This document shows positions 4,790 through 11,620 of a DNA stretch of 12,175 nucleotides, one piece after another. Location of the stretch: positions 1 through 12,175 of the forward strand of contig JADZBY010000171.1 of assembly GCA_020851855.1 (NCBI GenBank). Reading direction: 5' to 3'. The translations under genes and the position numbers were made by a program. The DNA is from Anaerolineae bacterium. Its GTDB lineage: Bacteria; Chloroflexota; Anaerolineae; Aggregatilineales; UBA2796. Numbering within the stretch: position 1 is the stretch's first letter; each line of letters begins with the position of its first letter. The notes beneath the pieces were generated by a model. That model searched no databases. It was not told the DNA's origin and saw only the letters and a list, made by a program, of their open reading frames with translations.

Positions 4790-7393
4790 CTAATTCGAGC
4801 TTCGCTTCCTGCGCTGCGAGCCATTGGAGCCGGAGCCGCGGCCCGTGCCATTGGAGCCGTCTCCCTGCTTCGGGCGCGCAGAGCCGTTCTTGCCGGGCGG
4901 ATTCTCAAGCGCCGCCTGCCACACGTCATCCACCTTCTCGGCCAGGATAAACGTCATCGCCTTGCGCACGTCGTCGGGCACGTCGTCCAGGTCCGGGGCG
5001 TTGCGCCGGGGCAGGATGACGGTATCGATGCCCATGCGGTGCGCAGCCAGCACCTTGTCCTTGATGCCGCCCACCGGGAGCACCATGCCGCGCAAGGTGA
5101 TCTCGCCGGTCATGGCCACGTTGCTTTTGACCGCCCGCTGTGTGAGCAGCGACGCCAGCGCGGTGGCCATCGTCACGCCCGCCGAGGGGCCGTCTTTCGG
5201 CACTGCGCCCGCCGGGACGTGCAGATGGATGTCGTGCTTGTCGAAATAATCCTCTGCGATGCTCAAGGCGTTGGCGCGCGACCGAATATAGCTGAACGCG
5301 GCCCGCGCGCTCTCCTGCATGACCTCGCCAAGCTGCCCGGTGTACTGGAAGCCCTTGCCGCCTGGCATCTGCGTGGCTTCGATGAACAGCACATCGCCGC
5401 CAAAAGGCGTGACCGAGAGGCCCGTCGCCACGCCCGGCAGATCGGTGCGATCCCGAATCTCCTCACGGTAACCGAACCGGGGGTGGCCGAGCAGGTCTTC
5501 GAGCAGCTTGGGCGTGATCCGCGAGCGCTTGCGCGTGCCCTCGGCGATGCCGGTCGCCACCTTGCGCATGGCGCTGCCGATGGACCGTTCCAGGTTGCGC
5601 ACGCCCGCCTCGCGCGTGTAGTCCCGGATGAGCATGAGCAGCGCGTCGTCGGTGAACTTCACTTCGCCGGGGCGCAGGCCGTTCTCGCGGATCTGGCGCG
5701 GGACAAGGTACTGCCGCGCGATTTCCAGCTTTTCCTGTTCCGTGTAACCGGAGAGCGTGATGATCTCCATCCGGTCGCGCAGCGGGCCGGGGATGGGGTC
5801 AAGCTCGTTGGCCGTCGTGATGAACATCACTTCGGACAGGTCGAAGGCGATGTCCAGGTAGTGATCGCGGAACTCGTGATTCTGCTCCGGATCGAGCACT
5901 TCGAGCAGCGCCGCCGCCGGATCGCCCCGGAAGTCGCGGCCCAGCTTGTCGACTTCGTCGAGCATGATGACGGGATTGTGCGTCTCGACGCGGCGCAAGG
6001 TCTGGATGATACGGCCCGGCATGGCCCCGATGTACGTGCGCCGGAAGCCGCGAATCTCGGCCTCGTCGCGCACGCCGCCCAGGCTCATCCGGGTGAACTT
6101 GCGGCCCATCGCCCGCGCGATGGACGCGCCCAACGACGTTTTGCCGACGCCCGGCGGGCCGACAAAACACAGGATCGCGCCTTCGCGGTCGCGCCGGACG
6201 CTGTTTTCCGCCTGGATGACGCGCTCGAAGGACTTGCCAAAGCGCTCCGTGCGCAGCCGCCGCACGGCCAGGAACTCCAGGATGCGCTCTTTGATGTCCT
6301 TGAGGCCGTAATGGTCCTCGTCGAGCACCTTACGGGCGTGCGCGATGTCCAGGTTGTCGTCGGTACGCTTCTGCCACGGCAGGCTGGTGAGCCAGTCCAG
6401 GTAGGTGCGGATCACGCCGTATTCCGCCGACGCCGGGGACAGGCGCGCCATGCGCTCCAGTTCGCGCGTCGCCTCGCGCGCCGCCTCTTCGCTCATCTTG
6501 GCCGCTTCGATGCGCTGGCGGAACTCTTCGACCTCGACCGCCTGATCGTCTTCCTCGCCCAGCTCGCGGCGGATGGCCTTGAGCTGCTCGCGCAGGAAGT
6601 ATTCGCGCTGGACGCGCTCGATCTCGGTCTGCGCCTCGGTCTGAATCTTGCGCCCTAGCTCCAGGACCTCGATCTCTTTGTTGAGGATGTTCATCAGCAG
6701 CCGGAGCTTGTCGACGACGCTATTTAGCTCCAGAATCTTCTGATAATTCTCCAGGCTCAGGCGGATGTACGTGGCGATGGCGTACACCAGCTGGAGCGGG
6801 TCCTCGACGTTGAGCGCCGACGTGATCAGCTCGCCGGGGATGCTGGGCACAAGATCGGCCAGTTTGGTGAACTGGTCGATCACGTTGCGCATCAAGGCTT
6901 CCACCTCGATGCCCTTTTCGACGCTCTCCGGGATGTGCGTCACGTTGGCCTTGAGGAACGGCTCCTGGCTGGTGTACCCGTCCACCCGGATGCGCGCGAG
7001 GCCCTGGACCAGCAGGCGGATCGTGCCGTCCGGCGCGCGGAACAGGCGCAGGATGACGGCCATCGTGCCGATCTGGTAGATGTCTTCGGGTCCCGGCGTC
7101 TCAAGCTCGGGATTCTTCGAGGCGACCAGGCCGATCAGGCGGTCCCCGGCGACGACCTCATCGACGAGGCGCACCGAGCGCGGCTGCCCGATGTTGAGCG
7201 GCATGGCAGTTTGTGGGTAGACGACCAGGCCGCGCAGCGGCAAGATCGGCAATTCCTCGGGGACACGCGGACCACTGTCCGCCTCAATCGGCTCCTCCGA
7301 CTTCAGGATCACGTCCTGCTCGTCGTCGGCAATGGTCACTGATTGCAGGAGTTCTTCTGCTGTGCTCGCGGGCTGCTTCTTGCGGTCGGCCAT
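4790..7393 (-). CDS. lon: ATP-dependent Lon protease (LonA type)
   Basis: An 867-residue cytoplasmic AAA+ serine protease that degrades misfolded and regulatory proteins. The N-terminal Lon substrate-binding domain starts at ELPILPLRGLVVYP (47-60), after a ~45-residue acidic extension. A helical region follows (~210-390). The AAA+ module has Walker A GPPGVGKT (412-419), Walker B VIMLDE (475-480) and the sensor segment FITTANE (524-530). The protease domain carries the Ser-Lys dyad: S737 in PKDGPSAG and K780 in GGIKDK. The 43-residue spacing between them equals that of E. coli S679/K722. The last ~37 residues are a Gly/Ser/Asn/Lys/Arg-rich tail, longer than usual and probably disordered. The ATG at 7393 lies 9 bases after the hsp20 stop, so the two genes are co-transcribed and likely share a stress promoter. 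Confidence 0.97.
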   Translation of the reverse strand: MADRKKQPASTAEELLQSVTIADDEQDVILKSEEPIEADSGPRVPEELPILPLRGLVVYPQTAMPLNIGQPRSVRLVDEVVAGDRLIGLVASKNPELETPGPEDIYQIGTMAVILRLFRAPDGTIRLLVQGLARIRVDGYTSQEPFLKANVTHIPESVEKGIEVEALMRNVIDQFTKLADLVPSIPGELITSALNVEDPLQLVYAIATYIRLSLENYQKILELNSVVDKLRLLMNILNKEIEVLELGRKIQTEAQTEIERVQREYFLREQLKAIRRELGEEDDQAVEVEEFRQRIEAAKMSEEAAREATRELERMARLSPASAEYGVIRTYLDWLTSLPWQKRTDDNLDIAHARKVLDEDHYGLKDIKERILEFLAVRRLRTERFGKSFERVIQAENSVRRDREGAILCFVGPPGVGKTSLGASIARAMGRKFTRMSLGGVRDEAEIRGFRRTYIGAMPGRIIQTLRRVETHNPVIMLDEVDKLGRDFRGDPAAALLEVLDPEQNHEFRDHYLDIAFDLSEVMFITTANELDPIPGPLRDRMEIITLSGYTEQEKLEIARQYLVPRQIRENGLRPGEVKFTDDALLMLIRDYTREAGVRNLERSIGSAMRKVATGIAEGTRKRSRITPKLLEDLLGHPRFGYREEIRDRTDLPGVATGLSVTPFGGDVLFIEATQMPGGKGFQYTGQLGEVMQESARAAFSYIRSRANALSIAEDYFDKHDIHLHVPAGAVPKDGPSAGVTMATALASLLTQRAVKSNVAMTGEITLRGMVLPVGGIKDKVLAAHRMGIDTVILPRRNAPDLDDVPDDVRKAMTFILAEKVDDVWQAALENPPGKNGSARPKQGDGSNGTGRGSGSNGSQRRKRSSN

Positions 7394-7402
7394 TGCTACC
7401 TG

Positions 7403-7897
7403 TTAATCCGAATCCTGGTCCGTGTGACTGTCCTGCTCAATATCGACGGCGACGATGTGTACCTGCTGCGCAACCGAACGGGGCAGCTCGACGCGCAAGA
7501 AGCCGTCCTTGTACGTCGCCAAGACGCGCTCGCGGTCGACCGGCCAGGGCAAATTCACGCTGGTGCGGAACTCGCCATAGCGCACTTCCATCTGGTGAAA
7601 GGCCATGCGCTCACGCACGGCGCGCCGCCGCACGCCGCTGATCACCAGCCGGCGGTCCTGCAACACGACGTTGAACTCGCCATCGCGCATCCCGGCCACC
7701 TCGACAAGCACGACGAGCCGGTCCTCTAGCTCGAACACATCGGTCGGCGGACGCCACGTATTCGACTGGCGCATGACGATCCAGTGATGGGTGACCTGCT
7801 CATAGTTCGGTGAATCGAGCGCATCGAGGGCATCCAGCGTCGTATCGCTTTCAAGATTATCGTCGATCAGATGCTTTTGCTGCTGGCTTTTATCCAC
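7403..7897 (-). CDS. Small heat-shock protein, Hsp20/alpha-crystallin family
   Basis: A 164-residue ATP-independent holdase that would bind unfolding proteins in the cytoplasm. The alpha-crystallin domain covers about residues 46-142: WRPPTDVFELEDRLVVLVEV opens it, ISGVRR and HQMEVRYGEFRTSVNLP lie in the middle, and DGFLRVELP (131-139) is the family G-x-L-x-V signature. The N-terminal ~45 residues are acidic and variable, as expected, and the C-terminus is Asp-rich. I could not place a firm I-x-I/V oligomerisation motif. I chose GTG 7897 because GGGGAG sits 6 bases upstream. The frame opens further back at a TTG (7930), but that is almost at the predicted transcription start. Lon follows 9 bases later, which suggests hold-or-degrade cooperation. 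Confidence 0.92.
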   Translation of the reverse strand: MDKSQQQKHLIDDNLESDTTLDALDALDSPNYEQVTHHWIVMRQSNTWRPPTDVFELEDRLVVLVEVAGMRDGEFNVVLQDRRLVISGVRRRAVRERMAFHQMEVRYGEFRTSVNLPWPVDRERVLATYKDGFLRVELPRSVAQQVHIVAVDIEQDSHTDQDSD

Positions 7898-7903
7898 ATT
7901 ATG

Positions 7904-7909
7904 CTCCCC
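7904..7909 (-). promoter_or_regulatory. Ribosome binding site fixing the hsp20 GTG start
   Basis: On the - strand this reads GGGGAG with a 6-base spacer to GTG 7897. This near-ideal arrangement outweighs the longer frame that starts with TTG at 7930. Confidence 0.6.
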
Positions 7910-7937
7910 AAACCCATTCACCCACGGCAAATCTTAG

Positions 7938-8084
7938 TTATTGTACCACAAGGCAGGTATTACCGGCGCTGCTGGGCGTCACGGACGGTGTTCTGCCCTG
8001 CCGAGAATGTCCAGGAAGCAAGCCCGGCGTCTTATCCCAGAAGAGTCCGGAAATCAGATTCGTGTCCACCACGGCACGGATCAT
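7938..8084 (-). pseudogene. Truncated, frameshifted PIN-domain toxin remnant
   Basis: A 48-codon frame starts at ATG 8084 and overlaps the antitoxin stop (ATGA), the usual toxin-antitoxin coupling. Its first residues, MIRAVVDTNLISGLFWDKTP, match the opening strand of PIN-family ribonuclease toxins, including the first catalytic Asp (D7 in VDTN). The frame then becomes nonsense. A +1 shift at about 8017 gives FLDILGRAEHRP, a PIN-like helix, and the original frame regains a PIN-like VTPSSA at residues 35-40. The remaining ~90 residues, with the other acidic active-site residues, are absent, because the hsp20 promoter and gene follow at once. It cannot make an active nuclease. A short functional peptide is possible but unlikely. 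Confidence 0.72.
7940..7948 (-). promoter_or_regulatory. Extended -10 promoter for hsp20-lon
   Basis: On the - strand this reads TGG-TACAAT: a TGn extension followed by a hexamer one base from TATAAT. No -35-like hexamer is seen 17 bases upstream, as is common for extended -10 promoters. Transcription would start near 7933, giving a leader of about 35 bases before the hsp20 GTG. The hexamer overlaps the stop codon of the toxin remnant. No CIRCE element was found. Confidence 0.45.
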
Positions 8085-8488
8085 GTCGTCTCAGGGCGGC
8101 TCGAACTGGATTGCATCGCCCAGTAAGCCTCAATCTCGGCTTGGATCGCTTCCGTACTCGGTTTGAAGTCATCCGGCATGGACCATAACTGAAAGAGCAT
8201 CGAGGTGAAGGTGTCGTCTGCGGTTGGACGCAGGTCCCCATTGTCGATCATATCCGCGCGTATCGCACGCAATGCTTCGTTCACCTGCTCTGGAGTAGGG
8301 CGCTTTCCTTCCGACAAGCTCATTCGTTCCGCCAGTTGTCGCAGCGCAGCAGCCGTCTCGCGCCGAACAATCTCGCGCTCCACCGCTTCGGCCAATAAAG
8401 CCGCCTGGTCGGCTTCAGTCACCCCGGCAGCCCGTGCACGCTCTATCAGTTCTTCCGGGAGCCGGATCGTGATTGTCACATCGCTCAT
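8081..8488 (-). CDS. Antitoxin of a decayed PIN-type toxin-antitoxin pair, ribbon-helix-helix-like
   Basis: A 135-residue protein whose N-terminus, MSDVTITIRLPEELIERARAAG, has the strand-helix pattern of a ribbon-helix-helix DNA-binding antitoxin. The charged helical middle would continue toward the toxin-neutralising region. Its C-terminal half repeats a motif loosely: PTPEQVNEALRAIRADM (64-80) and PSTEAIQAEIEAYWAM (110-125). Such T-P-E-x-I-x-A-E-I helices often sit at the C-terminus of antitoxins paired with PIN toxins. The stop overlaps the toxin remnant start by 4 bases. The ATG at 8488 has a GAGGTG ribosome site. The frame extends to 8563, but that would overlap sufU. It lies 31 bases after sufU. 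With the toxin broken it is an orphan that may still repress its own region or neutralise a related toxin elsewhere. Confidence 0.75.
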   Translation of the reverse strand: MSDVTITIRLPEELIERARAAGVTEADQAALLAEAVEREIVRRETAAALRQLAERMSLSEGKRPTPEQVNEALRAIRADMIDNGDLRPTADDTFTSMLFQLWSMPDDFKPSTEAIQAEIEAYWAMQSSSSRPETT

Positions 8489-8519
8489 CGTCCCACCTCT
8501 GACCCTACACGCGGCTCGA

Positions 8520-8915
8520 CTACTCTTCGTCTTCGTCGTCAGCGTGCCAGCCGGCCAGGCCATACGCGCCGATTTTGAGCACCTTGAGCGAGAGCAGCGC
8601 GCACTTGAGCCGCACCGGCCCCAATTCGATGCCTAACAGGTCGAGGATATCCTCTTTGCTGATGGCGCGCGCCTCTTCGAGCGTCTTGCCGATGAGCGTC
8701 TCGCCCAGCATCGAGGCGGACGCCTTGCTGATGGCGCAGCCTTCGCCGTCCCAGCCTACTTCGCTGATTCGCCCGTCCTTCACGCGCAGAGTCAGCTCCA
8801 GCCGGTCGCCGCACAGCGGATTTTTCTCCTCGTGCTTGATATCCGCCGGATCGAGCCGTCCCCAGTTGCGCGGCTCGCGGCTGTGATCGAGGATGGCTTC
8901 ACGGTACATATCCAT
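8520..8915 (-). CDS. sufU: Iron-sulfur cluster assembly protein SufU / NifU-like scaffold
   Basis: A 131-residue cytoplasmic protein that accepts persulfide sulfur from SufS and serves Fe-S cluster assembly. The zinc or cluster ligands are C35 and D37 in NPLCGD, C60 in GEGCAISKASASM, and C105 in RLKCALL. The SKASAS wording is typical of SufU rather than IscU. The C60-C105 spacing (45 residues) is close to IscU and shorter than the ~62 of B. subtilis SufU, so the insertion typical of Gram-positive SufU is missing here. The C-terminus ends in an acidic DDEDEE tail. ATG 8915 has AAAGGAA upstream; an in-frame ATG two codons later is an alternative. It lies 69 bases after sufS, in the same direction. 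Confidence 0.92.
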   Translation of the reverse strand: MDMYREAILDHSREPRNWGRLDPADIKHEEKNPLCGDRLELTLRVKDGRISEVGWDGEGCAISKASASMLGETLIGKTLEEARAISKEDILDLLGIELGPVRLKCALLSLKVLKIGAYGLAGWHADDEDEE

Positions 8916-8984
8916 AACGGCACATTCCTTTCCCTCTGGTCGCTCGACCGCGCGGGCGAGGCCAGGGGAGACAAGAGTCAGCGT

Positions 8985-10232
8985 CTAGCGGGCGAAAAAG
9001 GCCCGCGTCTTCTCCACGGTTTCGACGAGCCGGTCGGCTTCTTCGAAGGTATTGTACAGGTAGAAGCTGGCGCGCACCGTCGCGCCCAGCCCATAGCGCG
9101 TGTGGAGCGGCATCGCGCAGTGATGCCCGGCGCGCACGGCGATCCCGGCGGCGTCCAGCCCTTGCGCCAGATCGTGCGGGTGAACGCTGTCCAGGGCAAA
9201 GGCGACCAGCCCCGCGCGCTCGCCGGGCGGCGGGCCGATCATGCGCAGGCCGGGGATGGTGGACAACCCTTCCATGGCATACCCGATCAGGGCGCGCTCG
9301 TGGACGTGAATCGTCTCCATCCCGACGCCTCTCAGGTAGTCAATGGCCGCCGCCAGCCCGACCGCCTCGGCAATGGCAGGCGTCCCGGCCTCAAAGCGCG
9401 CGGGTACGGCGGCAAACGTCGTCTTTTCGAAGCTGACGGTATCGATCATGCTGCCGCCGCCCAGGAAGGGCGGCATGGCGTCCAGCAGCGCGCGCTTGCC
9501 GTACAATACGCCGATGCCCGTCGGGCCGACCATCTTGTGCGCGGAAAAGGCGGCGAAATCTGCGCCGAGCGCCTGCACGTCAAGCGGCATGTGCGGGATG
9601 CTCTGCGCGGCGTCGACCATGACCAGCGCGCCCGCATCGTGCGCCTTTCGCGCCATGTCCGCGACCGGGTTGATCGTGCCCAGCACATTTGAGACGTGCG
9701 CGATGGCCGCCAGTTTCACGCGGCCCGATTCGAGCGCCCGCGCGTAGGCGTCCTGGTCGATGCGCCCCTGTTCGGTGATGGCCACTGGCTTCACCACCGC
9801 GCCTGTGTACGCGGCTACGAGCTGCCAGGGCACGATGTTGGCGTGGTGCTCCATCTCGCTGACGAGAATCTCGTCGCCCGGCTTCAGATTCGCCCGGCCC
9901 CAGGCGTGCGCCACGAGATTGATCGCCTCGGTGGCATTGCGCACAAACACGATCTCGTGCGACGAGGCGGCGTGGATGAAGTCGCGGACCTTGCGGCGCG
10001 CGCCCTCGTAGGCGGCGGTGGCTTTCTCGCTGAAGGTGTGCACGCCACGGTGCACGTTCGAGTTGAGGTGCTCGTAATAGTCGTCCATCGCCGCCATCAC
10101 CGACGCCGGTTTTTGCGTCGTGGCGGCGTTATCCAGGTAAACGAGCGGTACGCCGGGCCGCACGTCGGTGGCCAAAATCGGGAAATCGGCGCGCGCCGCG
10201 ATCAGGCGCTCATCCGTTGCCGGAGCTGACAT
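8985..10232 (-). CDS. sufS: Cysteine desulfurase SufS (group II)
   Basis: A 415-residue pyridoxal-phosphate enzyme that converts cysteine to alanine and carries the released sulfur as a persulfide for Fe-S cluster assembly. The N-terminal VYLDNAATTQKP (31-42) and HRGVHTFSEKAT segments, MEHHANIVPWQ (127-137), VDAAQSIPH (206-214), and the PLP-binding K233 in FSAHKMVGPTG are all present. The persulfide Cys is C372 in RAGHHCAMPLH, in the short-loop form that defines group II enzymes. Length is normal. ATG 10232 follows a GGAG site. SufU is the next gene, its usual sulfur acceptor. sufB, sufC and sufD are not in the window, and the gene upstream (10314 onward) is unrelated, so sufS begins this transcription unit. 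Confidence 0.97.
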   Translation of the reverse strand: MSAPATDERLIAARADFPILATDVRPGVPLVYLDNAATTQKPASVMAAMDDYYEHLNSNVHRGVHTFSEKATAAYEGARRKVRDFIHAASSHEIVFVRNATEAINLVAHAWGRANLKPGDEILVSEMEHHANIVPWQLVAAYTGAVVKPVAITEQGRIDQDAYARALESGRVKLAAIAHVSNVLGTINPVADMARKAHDAGALVMVDAAQSIPHMPLDVQALGADFAAFSAHKMVGPTGIGVLYGKRALLDAMPPFLGGGSMIDTVSFEKTTFAAVPARFEAGTPAIAEAVGLAAAIDYLRGVGMETIHVHERALIGYAMEGLSTIPGLRMIGPPPGERAGLVAFALDSVHPHDLAQGLDAAGIAVRAGHHCAMPLHTRYGLGATVRASFYLYNTFEEADRLVETVEKTRAFFAR

Positions 10233-10268
10233 TCTCCGTCTCCGTTCTCTCGCAGGTCGTAATTTCTA

Positions 10269-10277
10269 AGTGTACCA
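10269..10277 (-). promoter_or_regulatory. Extended -10 promoter for sufS
   Basis: On the - strand this reads TGG-TACACT, close to the TGG-TACAAT before hsp20. The start of transcription would fall near 10262, giving a leader of ~30 bases before sufS ATG 10232. No good -35 is visible. Confidence 0.4.
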
Positions 10278-10313
10278 AAAGCGCGCAAGAATCAGGTTGG
10301 AAATGTGCCCTGT

Positions 10314-11534
10314 TCACCCACCGGGAACGCCCCACAACATGACCGCGCCGCTTGCCTCGGCCAGCGCGACGATTCGCCCATCCGGCGACCACGCCCCGAC
10401 CAGAATCCCGTTGCCTTCACCCGCGATGGTCCCGTGCGGATAGGCCGTCGCGCCTGGCGTGAAGGCTGCCGTCGGCCAGACCGACGCCCCGGCGGCGGGG
10501 ATGGCGCTGGTGGTCAGCAACAGGGCGCTGTCGGGCGAGAACGAAAGGTGGGTGGCCGCGCCGCGCTGCCCTTGCAGGCCCGCCGCCGGTTTGCCATCGC
10601 TGGCCGTCCAGACGTACACCACATCGCTCGTGCCCGTCGCCGCGAAAAAGCGCCCGTCAGGGGAGAAGACCATCGACCGGTCCGCCGCGAGGTCCGCGCT
10701 GGCCAGCGAGTAACGCAGCGACAGGTCGGCGCTGTCCAGCATCCGCACCTCGGCGCTGAAGGCAAGGGCGAGCATCGTGCCGTCCGGCGAATAGAGCACC
10801 CGCCACGGCTGATCCTGGCTCAGGAAGGACTTCGTGATGGCTGGCTCGCCGGTCGCCGCGTCCCAGATGATGAGCGCGATGCCGTCCTGCGCATTCACCA
10901 GGCCGGCGAGGCGCGCGCCGTCCGGCGAAAAGGCCAGGGCACGCACCGATCCGCCGCCTGCGCTGGCCGTCTCCGGCGCGCGCCACGTCGGCTGGCGGCT
11001 GCTCAGGTCCCAGACGATCACGTCGCCGCTGATCCCGCCCGTCGCCAGCGTGAGGCGATCGGCGGATTGCGCCGCTGTAACGGTCTGGACCGGGTTGCCG
11101 GGCGCGCTGCTGTCCATCTGGCCGGTGCTTGTGTCGTAGAAGCGCAAGCCGTGTTCCGGCGAGATGGTGACGAGCGATTCGCCCGCGCCGGTGAAGAACA
11201 CGTACGACGCATCCTCACGGCTCAGCGTGAGCGGGCGCGAGTCGGCTTCCAGGTCCCAGAGCAGGGTGTCGCCCAGGCCGTCGCGGGTGGCCACCCAGCG
11301 GCCCGCCGGCGCAAAGGCGAACTGGTTCACCGTGGCGCTGTGCCCGATCAGGTTGCCGATTGAGGCCAGGCGCGGCGCATTCTCCACGCTGACCGGTTCG
11401 CCGGGGCGCAGACGTACGCCGGGCGCGAGTGTGGGCAGTGGGCCGCGCGTCGGGACAGGCGTCAGGCTGGGTCCACAGGCCGCCACGAGGATTAAGACGA
11501 CGAACAACAAGGCGCGCGCGGGGAATCGGTTCAC
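10314..11534 (-). CDS. WD40-repeat lipoprotein, probably surface-anchored
   Basis: A 406-residue protein with a lipoprotein signal peptide: positive start, hydrophobic stretch ALLFVVLILVAAC (8-20), and lipobox V-A-A-C with Cys20 as the lipidation site. A ~40-residue Pro/Thr/Arg linker follows. The rest is about eight degenerate WD40/beta-propeller blades. The repeated F/Y-S-P-D-G turns are near residues 201, 248, 292, 332 and 378, and several blades end in I/L-W-D (for example LLWDLE and VIVWDLS). Such proteins usually act as scaffolds outside the membrane; the partner is unknown. GTG 11534 is preceded by AGGAG at 11544-11548, and the signal peptide begins directly there. It is separated from sufS by 81 bases and from the upstream gene by 86, so it is probably transcribed alone. 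Confidence 0.9.
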   Translation of the reverse strand: MNRFPARALLFVVLILVAACGPSLTPVPTRGPLPTLAPGVRLRPGEPVSVENAPRLASIGNLIGHSATVNQFAFAPAGRWVATRDGLGDTLLWDLEADSRPLTLSREDASYVFFTGAGESLVTISPEHGLRFYDTSTGQMDSSAPGNPVQTVTAAQSADRLTLATGGISGDVIVWDLSSRQPTWRAPETASAGGGSVRALAFSPDGARLAGLVNAQDGIALIIWDAATGEPAITKSFLSQDQPWRVLYSPDGTMLALAFSAEVRMLDSADLSLRYSLASADLAADRSMVFSPDGRFFAATGTSDVVYVWTASDGKPAAGLQGQRGAATHLSFSPDSALLLTTSAIPAAGASVWPTAAFTPGATAYPHGTIAGEGNGILVGAWSPDGRIVALAEASGAVMLWGVPGG

Positions 11535-11555
11535 AGGGCATCTCTCCTGGGAGCC

Positions 11556-11564
11556 ATTCTAGCA
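11556..11564 (-). promoter_or_regulatory. Extended -10 promoter for the WD40 lipoprotein gene
   Basis: On the - strand this reads TGC-TAGAAT, about 22 bases before the GTG start, so the leader would be only ~15 bases and would begin just ahead of the ribosome site. A second TACAAT at 11581-11586, without a TGn extension, is an alternative. Confidence 0.35.
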
Positions 11565-11620
11565 CGAAGCGCCAAGTGCGATTGTACGTGCCGCGAAGCC
11601 GCCGGCGATGTTACCAGGAG

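Noticed and set aside
4718..6658. A 646-codon open frame on the + strand opposite lon
   Set aside because: Antisense shadow: composition is Arg/Ala/His-rich with no motifs, while the - strand encodes an unmistakable Lon.
8032..8241. A 69-codon - strand frame overlapping the antitoxin 3' end
   Set aside because: Out of frame with both the antitoxin and the PIN remnant and without any recognisable motif.
8933..8968. An imperfect inverted repeat between sufS and sufU
   Set aside because: On the transcribed (-) strand the G-U pairs become C-A mismatches, leaving an unconvincing stem.
8832..9692. A 286-codon open frame on the + strand opposite sufS and the start of sufU
   Set aside because: Shadow of a fully recognised cysteine desulfurase; no family features.
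10305..11363. A 352-codon open frame on the + strand opposite the WD40 lipoprotein gene
   Set aside because: Shadow frame; the - strand gives a signal peptide plus regular beta-propeller repeats.
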